Origin: an uncultured Eubacteriales bacterium | Lineage (GTDB): Bacteria; Bacillota; Clostridia; Peptostreptococcales; Anaerovoracaceae | Assembly: GCA_910585135.1 (NCBI GenBank) | Contig: CAJUEB010000089.1 | Location: 1-9,383 of the forward strand | Direction: 5' to 3' | Length of the DNA stretch: 9,383 bases | Shown here: positions 1 through 6,044 of the stretch, one piece after another | Numbering within the stretch: position 1 is the first letter of the stretch | Layout of the letters: every line of letters starts with the position of its first letter | Notes under the pieces: model-generated | Told to the model about the DNA's origin: nothing | Databases searched by the model: none | What the model saw: only the letters and a program-made list of their open reading frames with translations | Position numbers and translations under genes: made by a program

Positions 1-228
1 GGTGAGAAGCGGATGACTTCTTCTTTCTTACTTGAGATATCATATCATGAAGAGAATGAAAAAGCAAGGAGAATTTTTGATCCATCCCGCCTTTTGCCAC
101 AGGATGATTTTGTTGAAATGCGTCCTTTTCCCTGTAGAAACAAATTTTTGCCAAGCATGTTCATTTCCCTGCAATGGCAAACCGCCAGACCATCTCCCTG
201 CTCTTCTGCCAGCAAAACTAACGCCCCG
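1..228. other. Left-edge spacer without a convincing gene
   Basis: I find no gene here. One forward frame stays open from the window edge to 348, but from 229 on it runs antisense through the desulfoferrodoxin gene, and its peptide looks random (Cys- and Ser-rich, no family resemblance), so it is most likely a shadow. The stretch holds a probable leftward promoter (39-67). Around 170-186 it has a diverged copy of the motif that is tandemly repeated on the other side of the desulfoferrodoxin gene. I see no clear terminator behind that gene. Confidence 0.5.
39..67 (-). promoter_or_regulatory. Putative sigma-A promoter reading off the left edge
   Basis: On the minus strand TTGCTT (62-67) is followed after exactly 17 bp by TATGAT (39-44). 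This is a fair match to the housekeeping -35/-10 consensus. It lies about 160 bp beyond the end of the desulfoferrodoxin gene, so it would serve a leftward gene outside the window. No start codon for that gene is visible. Confidence 0.4.
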
Positions 229-618
229 CTACAGCTCTGTTTTCCACAAGCCGTGTTCATTGCAGTAAGCATATACTGCCACCGGTTCATCCGCCGGCTC
301 TTCCCCGGAAACACCAAAGGTAGCCCGTGGCTCCTGTCTGGCCTCTAGGCGCGCGAACTGCCCGCCTCTTTTGGTCTGGAGATAAATCCACTCAATGAGA
401 TGCTTATCCTCCATCGGATGGCTGATTTCGCCCACGTCCACCCTTACCGTACCTTCATGGCGCGATACCTTCGGCAGATGCTTTTCACCAGCACCTTCCG
501 TATTCTTCGCATGAAGCTCTGACATTTCATCGCCGCAGCACTTTACATGATCCCCATCACCCGTTAAAAAAGTAATCGTGCTTCCGCATTTTTCACACCT
601 TAAAAACTTAACATCCAT
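229..618 (-). CDS. dfx: Desulfoferrodoxin (two-iron superoxide reductase)
   Basis: This 129-residue cytoplasmic protein reduces superoxide to hydrogen peroxide without making oxygen, a detoxification route typical of strict anaerobes. The N-terminal desulforedoxin-like domain has its four rubredoxin-type iron ligands: C8 and C11 in CEKC, and the pair C27-C28. The C-terminal neelaredoxin domain keeps the full catalytic centre: H47 in EKHLP, H67 in SHP, H73 in KHLIEW, C119 and H122 in CNEHG. The Glu-Lys pair before H47, known to assist catalysis, is also there. Length and spacing fit the family, so it should be functional. The start is preceded by a purine-rich AAAGGG about 8 bp upstream. It lies 100 bp downstream of thioredoxin on the same strand with no obvious promoter of its own, so the two are probably co-transcribed. 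Confidence 0.95.
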   Translation of the reverse strand: MDVKFLRCEKCGSTITFLTGDGDHVKCCGDEMSELHAKNTEGAGEKHLPKVSRHEGTVRVDVGEISHPMEDKHLIEWIYLQTKRGGQFARLEARQEPRATFGVSGEEPADEPVAVYAYCNEHGLWKTEL

Positions 619-647
619 TTTCTAATCCCTTTCCTTTCCTGCTTGTT

Positions 648-711
648 TGGCAAAACGCCCGATTGCTCACAAATGGCAAAATGCCCAATTGTTTGCAAAT
701 GGCAAAATGCC
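648..711. repeat. 26-bp tandem repeat between trxA and dfx, about 2.5 copies
   Basis: Units start at 648, 674 and 700, each with TGGCAAAAYGCC; the third is cut after 12 bp. Units 1 and 2 differ at only a few positions. Each core (GGCA-AAA-TGCC) is a small inverted repeat, and the linker between cores can also pair imperfectly, so the transcript could form a series of small hairpins between the two genes. A diverged copy, TGCAATGGCAAACCGCC, lies at 170-186 on the far side of dfx. The function is unknown: it could influence mRNA processing or partial termination, or be neutral. Confidence 0.8.
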
Positions 712-718
712 TGGCTGA

Positions 719-1030
719 CTACAGCGCAAGAGCCTGTGCGATCTGATCCTTGGAACGAAGTCCCACGAGCGTTTCGGAAACTTTCCCATCCTTAAAATAG
801 ATCAGAGTCGGGATGCTGCTCACGCCGTATTTCATCGCCAGCTCCTGCTCCTCGTCAATATTTATTTTGCCTACTTTTACCCCATCATATTCATTGGCAA
901 ACTCTTCGAGCGCCGGACCTTGCATCATGCACGGACCGCACCACGATGCCCAGAAATCCACCAGCACCGGAACATCAGCGTTTTTCACTTCACTGTCAAA
1001 ATTGTCTTTCGTGATTTTAATGATTTCCAT
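719..1030 (-). CDS. trxA: Thioredoxin
   Basis: This 103-residue single-domain thioredoxin is a cytoplasmic disulfide reductase that receives electrons from thioredoxin reductase, which is not in the window. The redox motif WCGPC is at residues 30-34, in the context DFWASWCGPC. The cis-proline is P74 in SIPT, followed by the usual FKDGK turn. Length is normal for the family. The start has AAAGAGG about 6 bp upstream. A near-consensus promoter lies about 70 bp further up, and the desulfoferrodoxin gene follows 100 bp downstream on the same strand, which suggests a shared oxidative-stress transcript. Confidence 0.95.
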   Translation of the reverse strand: MEIIKITKDNFDSEVKNADVPVLVDFWASWCGPCMMQGPALEEFANEYDGVKVGKINIDEEQELAMKYGVSSIPTLIYFKDGKVSETLVGLRSKDQIAQALAL

Positions 1031-1100
1031 ATTGACCTCTTTTCTTTTTCATTATGTTATCCAATTTTTTTCATATCATTACATGATCTGCTTATAGAAT

Positions 1101-1128
1101 ATATTACACCTTTAATCTAGACTGTCAA
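1101..1128 (-). promoter_or_regulatory. sigma-A promoter of trxA-dfx
   Basis: On the minus strand a perfect TTGACA (1123-1128) is followed after 16 bp by TAATAT (1101-1106), with a TG just before it that resembles an extended -10. It lies about 70 bp before the trxA start codon and is the best promoter match in the window. It implies that trxA-dfx is transcribed independently of the upstream beta-lactamase gene. Confidence 0.7.
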
Positions 1129-1162
1129 GGTAAAATTTAGAAAAAATAATATTTTTTTCGTT

Positions 1163-1182
1163 TGCCGGCGGGGAATGCCGCA
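1163..1182 (-). terminator. Possible weak terminator after the beta-lactamase gene
   Basis: About 10 bp beyond the beta-lactamase stop codon the minus strand can form a GC-rich stem, TGC-GGC paired with GCC-G-GCA (one bulged G), around a 7-nt loop. The following sequence is A-rich, and its T run starts only about 15 nt later, so this is not a textbook intrinsic terminator. Confidence 0.25.
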
Positions 1183-1192
1183 GGTTTCAATC

Positions 1193-2101
1193 CTAGAAAT
1201 CCGATATAATGCTTATTGCTATCTCCTTTGCTTTCACACTGGACACATTTTTATGATCCGTTTCACCCAGATACACGCAAAAGCTAATTTTTTTATCAGA
1301 CTGCTCTGCAAAGCCCGTAAACCAGGCATCGACAACGATGTCCTGTGCTTTTCCCATTCCCGTTTTTCCATAAATCAAGACATCCGCATCCTTTTGCTCC
1401 GATAGTAGCATGACCTGCGCAAGCTGGCTCACTGTTTCTTCCGCATAATCCGTTTCGCCACCAAAGATCCGTGCCATTACTTCTGCCTGCTCTTTCGGTG
1501 AAATAAGCAGCGACGACTCTATCCAAAATCCTGTTAAAGCCGGATTATTATTATTCGTATTAAGGTATCCTTCCCAGTCGGAAAGATCACAGTTGCCGTA
1601 TCGAAGCTCGTTTAGTTCCTTTTGCATTGCTTCTTTGCCAATTTCATCGATGACCTCCCGGAAATACCAAACACAGGAAGCATGAAATGCATCTGAAAAA
1701 TCAATATCCCGATTCCACTCCTCATTCCAAAAGACCTCCCCGCTCCAGGCGCGGGTAGAATCCGCCGGGCTGATAATCCCATTTTCTAAAGCAATCAAAG
1801 ACGAAATGATCTTAAAGGTAGAGCATGGTGAACGCCGGGTATCTGCCAACTGCCGATTGTAAATCCAATAATGGTTTTCTTCCGCATCATAAAGGACAGC
1901 TGCGCCATTGATACCGTCAAAATAGTGCGCCCAGCCAGGTTCTTCTATCACGGGCGCAAGCTGCGCCTGCTCTTCCTGTTCTGGTGAGTGTTCCGTCTGC
2001 ATCCCCTCTGAAGATTTCCTTTCGTCCGAGCATCCTGCCAGAAAAAACAAAACAATACCCATGCAAATGCAAATATAATGTATTTTATTTAATTTTCGCA
2101 T
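1193..2101 (-). CDS. Class D beta-lactamase, lipoprotein
   Basis: This is a serine beta-lactamase of the OXA fold that would hydrolyse penicillins at the outer face of the membrane. I choose the ATG at 2101 (302 aa) because AGGAGG lies 5 bp upstream; an ATG at 2143 would add 14 residues with no such site. The N-terminus is a lipoprotein signal with lipobox LAGC (lipidated C24), then a charged linker. All class D motifs are intact: STFK (S94 nucleophile, K97 the lysine carbamylated in this class), SCV (S142-V144), YGN (168-170), W193, KTG (246-248) and WFTGF (260-264). Similar lipoprotein enzymes are known from Clostridioides and Bacillus. No blaI/blaR pair is present. The sensor domain of BlaR1 is related, but here the protein stands alone with a lipobox. 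Confidence 0.9.
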   Translation of the reverse strand: MRKLNKIHYICICMGIVLFFLAGCSDERKSSEGMQTEHSPEQEEQAQLAPVIEEPGWAHYFDGINGAAVLYDAEENHYWIYNRQLADTRRSPCSTFKIISSLIALENGIISPADSTRAWSGEVFWNEEWNRDIDFSDAFHASCVWYFREVIDEIGKEAMQKELNELRYGNCDLSDWEGYLNTNNNNPALTGFWIESSLLISPKEQAEVMARIFGGETDYAEETVSQLAQVMLLSEQKDADVLIYGKTGMGKAQDIVVDAWFTGFAEQSDKKISFCVYLGETDHKNVSSVKAKEIAISIISDF

Positions 2102-2133
2102 ATCGCCCTCCTCAAACGAATCGGTGTTTTTAG

Positions 2134-2173
2134 ATAATACCATTTTTATATCCTATTTTCTACCACAAAATAG
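2134..2173 (-). promoter_or_regulatory. Beta-lactamase promoter with an inverted repeat over the -35
   Basis: On the minus strand TAGAAA (2157-2162) is followed after 17 bp by TATTAT (2134-2139), preceded by TGG as in an extended -10. A perfect 7-bp inverted repeat, CTATTTT...AAAATAG with a 7-bp spacer (2153-2173), covers the -35 element and is a plausible operator. It does not match the TACA-N2-TGTA box of BlaI/MecI, so any regulator would be a different one. The arms are AT-rich, so chance is possible. Confidence 0.4.
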
Positions 2174-2490
2174 AGCCTATCACAATCACTACGCCCTCGC
2201 TACCCGCCATTATGACCTTGCGCCCGCACTACCTGCCATTACAGCCTCACATCTGCGCTACCTGTCATTCGGCAGGCATACGGCTGTCAGCACAGAGAGA
2301 ACAAATTGCAGCCTCACGCCTTCATGACCTGTCATCGCGGCAGCCCTTGGACTTGCTGCCCCATCACGGCAAGAAAATATCCAGCCTGGCGCAATGAATA
2401 GCCGCTGCCTTTCCATTGGCATATCCATGCCCTGTAAAATAACAGACAGAGACCTAACCCTAACAGTCCTTACAGGCTTTTCGCCAAACA
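2174..2490. repeat. Spacer with decayed 29-bp tandem repeats between bla and lexA
   Basis: This stretch holds no supportable gene. Units at 2200, 2229 and 2258 begin CTACCYGYCATT at exact 29-bp steps; the first two match over about two thirds of their length and the third mainly over its first 12 bp. A further related block recurs 67 bp away: CAGCCTCAC at 2242 and again at 2309, each followed after 10 bp by CCTGTCAT. Period-29 similarity seems to continue weakly towards 2370. There are no unique spacers of constant length, so it is not a CRISPR array. Frames open on either strand here have no ribosome binding site and no family resemblance. Confidence 0.55.
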
Positions 2491-2500
2491 ATTCCGTTTG

Positions 2501-2514
2501 CAAACATGTGTTTA
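2501..2514 (+). promoter_or_regulatory. LexA operator (SOS box) upstream of lexA
   Basis: CAAACATGTGTTTA matches the Gram-positive LexA/DinR operator CGAACRNRYGTTYC at 12 of 14 positions: the arms are AAAC and GTTT instead of GAAC and GTTC, and the centre ATGT fits RNRY. It overlaps the -35 element of the lexA promoter, as expected for autorepression. I found no second box in the window. Confidence 0.65.
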
Positions 2515-2539
2515 CTTTTTGTTCGCATTATGATATACT
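2511..2539 (+). promoter_or_regulatory. lexA promoter
   Basis: TTTACT (2511-2516) and TATACT (2534-2539) are separated by 17 bp, and a TG one base before the -10 makes it an extended -10 element. The -35 lies inside the SOS box. The promoter is about 40 bp before the lexA start, and AGGAGG (2566-2571) sits 5 bp before the ATG. Confidence 0.6.
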
Positions 2540-2576
2540 AATTTCAGGAAATATCGCAGGTTACGAGGAGGTTTGC

Positions 2577-3239
2577 ATGTTAAAGGAACGAGAACAGAGA
2601 ATCCTGGATTATATGAAGGAAGAGATCAGGCAGAAGGGATACCCACCTACGGTGAGGGAAATCTGTTCTGCACTGAATATTAAGTCTACATCTACCGCAC
2701 ATAAGGATATTGACAGCCTGGTAAAACAGGGGTTTATAAAAAAAGACCCGTCTAAACCGCGTGCGCTGATGATCGTTGACAACAATACTGGCGATCTGCC
2801 TTCTCATCCACAAACCCGGGAATTTATGCCGCCTTCTGACAGCGTAGCACATACAGAAGTGGTCGAAATTCCAGTCATTGGCAGGATCGCTGCCGGCACT
2901 CCGATCCTAGCCGAACAAAATGTGGAAGACAGCATTCCCGTCCCTGCCCGCTTTCTCGGCAGCGGCACGACTTTCATGCTGATCGTCAAAGGGGAAAGCA
3001 TGATTGAAGCAGGCATCATGGATGGCGACTACATTCTGGTCGAAAAGCAGAATTCCGTCCGCAACGGGGATATCGTCGTAGCTATGGTGGACGGTTTCGA
3101 AAGCGAAGCTACCGTCAAAACCTTCTACAAGGAAGCAGACCATATCAGGCTTCAGCCGGAAAATTCAACCATGAGTCCGATCATCGTCAAGGATGCCAGG
3201 ATTCTAGGAAAAGTAAAGGGCGTATTCCGGTATTTTTAA
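2577..3239 (+). CDS. lexA: LexA repressor
   Basis: This is the SOS-response transcriptional repressor, which cleaves itself when stimulated by RecA filaments on single-stranded DNA. The start at 2577 is fixed by AGGAGG 5 bp upstream and gives MLKEREQRIL at the N-terminus (220 aa). An upstream in-frame ATG at 2394 would add 61 unrelated residues and would put the operator inside the gene. Residues 1-65 form the winged-helix DNA-binding domain, with TVREICSALNI and recognition helix STSTAHKDIDSL. The cleavage site is A106-G107 in RIAAG, and the S24 protease dyad is S141 in GESM and K181 in ATVK. The gene is monocistronic, opposite to the beta-lactamase, and ends in a strong shared terminator. 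Confidence 0.96.
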   Translation: MLKEREQRILDYMKEEIRQKGYPPTVREICSALNIKSTSTAHKDIDSLVKQGFIKKDPSKPRALMIVDNNTGDLPSHPQTREFMPPSDSVAHTEVVEIPVIGRIAAGTPILAEQNVEDSIPVPARFLGSGTTFMLIVKGESMIEAGIMDGDYILVEKQNSVRNGDIVVAMVDGFESEATVKTFYKEADHIRLQPENSTMSPIIVKDARILGKVKGVFRYF

Positions 3240-3240
3240 C

Positions 3241-3262
3241 GGCTGCCTGCCCGTGCGCAGCC
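3241..3262 (+). terminator. Hairpin directly behind lexA
   Basis: GGCTGC (3241-3246) and GCAGCC (3257-3262) can form a GC-rich 6-bp stem immediately after the lexA stop codon. No T run follows, so by itself it is a poor intrinsic terminator. It could protect the 3' end or act before the stronger hairpin 80 bp on. Confidence 0.35.
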
Positions 3263-3341
3263 GATATGCGGATCAATAACAAACGAGCAAATCAGGCTTC
3301 GTTGATTCTTTTCTGACGGCAAGCTTTATTACATACAAAAA

Positions 3342-3388
3342 ATGCAGGTATGTTCCCGAATTCTACACGAACGGGCATATGCCTGCAT
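3342..3388. terminator. Strong bidirectional terminator between lexA and the CoxE-like gene
   Basis: A 17-bp stem (3342-3358 with 3372-3388) starts ATGCAGG and ends CCTGCAT. It has one true mismatch and two G-U pairs, and inside the loop TTC can pair with GAA. Rightward it is followed by CTTTTATTG; leftward it is followed by TTTTTTGTATG. This lets it stop transcription of lexA from the left and of the moxR-coxE unit from the right. Confidence 0.8.
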
Positions 3389-3662
3389 CTTTTATTGTAT
3401 TATCACATCAATACCACTGTTTGCCGTAAGATTCTGCCTCTCTGAGATTCTATTGCCCGCATTTGTAAATCGGCAAGCCGCTATCCACTATAAGCTTTTG
3501 CTTCTCGGCACGGCTCAAGTCGCAAGCCGCTCTGCTCCACGAATAGATTCAATTTACCGGCGCATCACACCCCGCAACGCCACTCATTTCACGGACGCAC
3601 CTTAATCCATCGTCAAAGCCGCAAGGCACAATTTTCAAGCAAACCCCGCTTCACGAGCGGCG
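3389..3662. other. Gene-free spacer downstream of the CoxE-like gene
   Basis: I see no gene, promoter or RNA gene here. It is the 3' flank of the leftward CoxE-like gene before the shared terminator. It contains short imperfect repeats such as GCAAGCCGCT at 3473 and 3522, and AAGCCGCAAGG near 3618. Confidence 0.4.
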
Positions 3663-4847
3663 CTATTTCACCAGCAGCCTCTTAATTCCGGCTTCCAGTC
3701 CATCCAGCGTCAGTTCGAACATCGGAAAAACCTTTCCGATCGCTTGGATCGTTTTCGCGCCATACGCCCATTCCCACGACATCTTTTCGATCGGATTGAG
3801 CCAGATCTGTTTCTTGTACCTGCGCTGGAATTTCCGCAGCCACTCGATTCCCAGCTCCTCATTCCAAAGCCCGATAAACGAATTGCCACCCCTCTGAAAC
3901 AGCTCAGATGGCGCCATGGCAGCATCGCCGACGAAAATCACCTTATATTCGCTGTCCAGATTGCGCAGTACCCAGTTCGTATCAATCCATTCGCCCCGCT
4001 TGCAATAAGGCGTCGTGTACAGATGGTCGTAAATACAATTATGGAAGTAATACACCTTCAAGTCTTTAAAGTGATTAGCCTGGCTGACTGCCTGAAACAG
4101 CCTGTTGCAAAGCCTGCTGTACATCAACATCGAACCGTCTGAATCGATGAGCAGCAAAACCTTTACCGTATTTTTTCTCGGCTTATCAAATACCAGCTGC
4201 AGCATTCCGGCATTTTCACAGGTTTCATCGATCGTCGCATCGATATCCAGCTCCGTCTTCTGCCCCTCTACCCTTGATGAAAACTGCCGCAACTTGCGAA
4301 ACGCCATCTGGAATTGCCTGATATCCAAAATCTTATCCTGCCGGAAATCCTTAAAATTACGTTCCCCGGCAATCTGAACCGCTGACTTTAAACGGCCTTC
4401 TCCGCCCGGCCTGATTCCCGTCGTATGAAATCCGCCATGCCCCATCGTTGATGTGCCGCCCGTGCCGATCCAGTAACAGCCTCCATCGTGGCGTTCCTTC
4501 TGTTCTTCAATACGCTCGCGCCACAGTTCCATCAGTTCTTCAAATTCCTTGGCAAACTCGTCCCCGTTTCCAAAATCCCTGTACTTGACATCCTTATCGA
4601 GCCAATCCCAGAACTCCTCTGGAAGATCCTCCGGCGTTTCGATCCCCTGAAAATATTCAGCGAACACCGCATCGAACTTATCATATTCCGACTCCGTCTT
4701 CACCAGAATACTTCTGCACAGATAATAAAATCCTAGCAGCGACGAATCCGCAAGTCCCTGATTTAAAGCGTCCACCAGCGTCATCCATTCATTTAAGGAA
4801 ACCTCCAGTCCTCTCGCCCGCAGCAGGTAAAAAAATTCTAAAAACAT
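3663..4847 (-). CDS. CoxE-like von Willebrand factor A domain protein, MoxR partner
   Basis: This 394-aa soluble protein belongs to the CoxE-like vWA family, which works as the adaptor of a MoxR AAA+ ATPase in maturing or remodelling other proteins. The N-terminal half is helical and acidic, followed by a Gly-rich stretch with IGTGGTSTMG (127-136) typical of the family. The C-terminal vWA domain begins VKVLLLIDSDGSM (228-240). Its metal site is D235-S-D-G-S239, so the usual first serine of DxSxS is replaced by Asp; related proteins also vary here, often DVGGS. YYFHNCIYD (266-274) and VGDAAM (306-311, with D308) are further family marks. It starts 3 bp after the MoxR stop, with AGGAG inside the end of the MoxR gene, so translation is probably coupled. 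The client protein is unknown. Confidence 0.88.
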   Translation of the reverse strand: MFLEFFYLLRARGLEVSLNEWMTLVDALNQGLADSSLLGFYYLCRSILVKTESEYDKFDAVFAEYFQGIETPEDLPEEFWDWLDKDVKYRDFGNGDEFAKEFEELMELWRERIEEQKERHDGGCYWIGTGGTSTMGHGGFHTTGIRPGGEGRLKSAVQIAGERNFKDFRQDKILDIRQFQMAFRKLRQFSSRVEGQKTELDIDATIDETCENAGMLQLVFDKPRKNTVKVLLLIDSDGSMLMYSRLCNRLFQAVSQANHFKDLKVYYFHNCIYDHLYTTPYCKRGEWIDTNWVLRNLDSEYKVIFVGDAAMAPSELFQRGGNSFIGLWNEELGIEWLRKFQRRYKKQIWLNPIEKMSWEWAYGAKTIQAIGKVFPMFELTLDGLEAGIKRLLVK

Positions 4848-4850
4848 AAG

Positions 4851-5690
4851 TTACCATCTCCTAAGGGAGAATCCCTTTTCCTTAATATCATGCATCACAT
4901 CCATATCCTGGTTTTTCTTGAGCAGCACGCCCAAGAACGGGATTTCTTTCGCCAGGTTTTCCACATTAACCCCGCTGAGCATCAATGCCTGAATCCAGTC
5001 GAGAAGCTCCGAAGTGCTCGGTTTTTTCTGCAAATCGTCCATCTTGCGCAGCTCATAAAACGCTTCCAACGCCTTGTCACAAAGCTTCGCATCGATATCG
5101 CCATAATGAACTCTGATGATTTCTTCCATCTTTTCTTTGTCCGGGAATTCGATGTAATGGAAAATGCACCTTCTCAGGAACGCATCAGGAAGCTCTTTTT
5201 CCGCATTGGAGGTGATGATCACGATCGGCCTGTGGTTCGTTTTGATGGTTTCCTTCGTCTCATTGATATAAAATTCCATTTTATCCAGTTCCCACAAAAG
5301 GTCGTTCGGAAATTCCAAGTCTGCTTTGTCGATTTCGTCGATCAAAAGCACCACCTGTTTTTCAGAGGTAAAAGCTTCCCCCAGCTTGCCAAGCTTAATA
5401 TACTGCTTGATATCGGAAACATTTCCTTCCCCGAACTGGCTGTCGTAAAGCCTCTGGACGGTATCGTATACATAAAGACCTTCCTGCGCCTTCGTGGTGG
5501 ATTTGATGCCCCAGATAATCAGCTCCATGCCGAGCGCCTCTGCGATCGCTTCTGCCAGCATGGTTTTGCCAGTTCCCGGTTCACCCTTTATGAGCAGCGG
5601 CTTTTTCAACGCAATCGACACGTTTACCGCATTCATCAGCTCCCTGGTAACGACATATTTGTCACTGCCTTTAAAAACATTCATATCCAT
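4851..5690 (-). CDS. MoxR family AAA+ ATPase
   Basis: This 279-aa cytoplasmic ATPase of the MoxR branch is a chaperone-like motor paired with vWA proteins. Visible motifs: Walker A GEPGTGKT (36-43), Walker B VVLLIDEID (113-121, with D118 and E119), sensor 1 ITSN (159-162), arginine finger region FLRRC (171-175) and a sensor 2 region near STSELLDW (225-232). The length is normal. The predicted start has AAGGAG 13 bp upstream, a longer gap than ideal; the next ATG two codons on would be longer still. It is the first gene of the pair and has its own promoter. The sequence alone does not reveal what the pair acts on; known MoxR-vWA pairs serve cofactor insertion (CoxD/E, CbbQ/O) or stress functions (RavA/ViaA). 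Confidence 0.9.
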   Translation of the reverse strand: MDMNVFKGSDKYVVTRELMNAVNVSIALKKPLLIKGEPGTGKTMLAEAIAEALGMELIIWGIKSTTKAQEGLYVYDTVQRLYDSQFGEGNVSDIKQYIKLGKLGEAFTSEKQVVLLIDEIDKADLEFPNDLLWELDKMEFYINETKETIKTNHRPIVIITSNAEKELPDAFLRRCIFHYIEFPDKEKMEEIIRVHYGDIDAKLCDKALEAFYELRKMDDLQKKPSTSELLDWIQALMLSGVNVENLAKEIPFLGVLLKKNQDMDVMHDIKEKGFSLRRW

Positions 5691-5716
5691 ATCTTGTTTT
5701 CATCTCCTTTTGTTTG

Positions 5717-5745
5717 TATATATTTATATCAGCTTGCGCTGTAAA
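5717..5745 (-). promoter_or_regulatory. Promoter of the moxR-coxE pair
   Basis: On the minus strand TTTACA (5740-5745) and TATATA (5717-5722) are separated by 17 bp. They lie about 27 bp before the MoxR start codon, which would give a very short leader. Confidence 0.5.
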
Positions 5746-6044
5746 AATCGTTTTACTTTTTTCTTTAGGCGCGGTACAGCTCGTTTAGTGTTTTCAGATC
5801 CTTTCACTGCGCTTTATGCAAAGCCTCACCTGCTTGATACGTCTTTATGTGTCTCGAGCTTTACGCATGATGCAATCCATTTAGCACGCCTACATCCTAC
5901 GTTATGCATCGCTTTTTACGGCATGCTCAATGTGGCACGCCCGAGTCTTGATCCTTTGTTCAATCTTCCTGATATAACCTTGTGCGCCTTCCGCCTTTGC
6001 ACACAAACTAGCCGCCTAGTGCCTTGCGCTTTGCATCCCTGCGC
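5746..6044. repeat. Spacer with imperfect short repeats between lysO and moxR
   Basis: I see no gene here. The spacer contains loosely repeated motifs. TTACGCATGATGCAAT (5861) and TTACGGCATGCTCAAT (5916) are each followed by GCACGCC within about 10 bp. A second motif of the form CTTnCGCTTTnGCA occurs near 5803, 5988 and 6023. On the minus strand TGTGC...GCACA (around 5981-6003) could form a hairpin after the LysO gene, but no T run follows. I found no clear terminator. Confidence 0.4.

Noticed and set aside
13..348. Forward open frame at the left edge
   Set aside because: Its second part lies antisense over the well-supported desulfoferrodoxin gene, and the peptide resembles nothing.
2200..2286. 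29-bp repeats as a CRISPR array
   Set aside because: Repeats abut each other without unique spacers and are strongly diverged; no cas genes are present.
2258..2503. Leftward 81-codon frame in the bla-lexA spacer
   Set aside because: It starts with TTG, has no ribosome binding site and reads through the degenerate repeats.
5686..5703. Ten-codon leader peptide overlapping the MoxR start
   Set aside because: Its ATG directly follows the AGGAG with no spacing, so it is unlikely to be translated.
4890..5744. Long forward frame over the MoxR gene
   Set aside because: Antisense shadow of a gene whose ATPase motifs are complete; no ribosome binding site.
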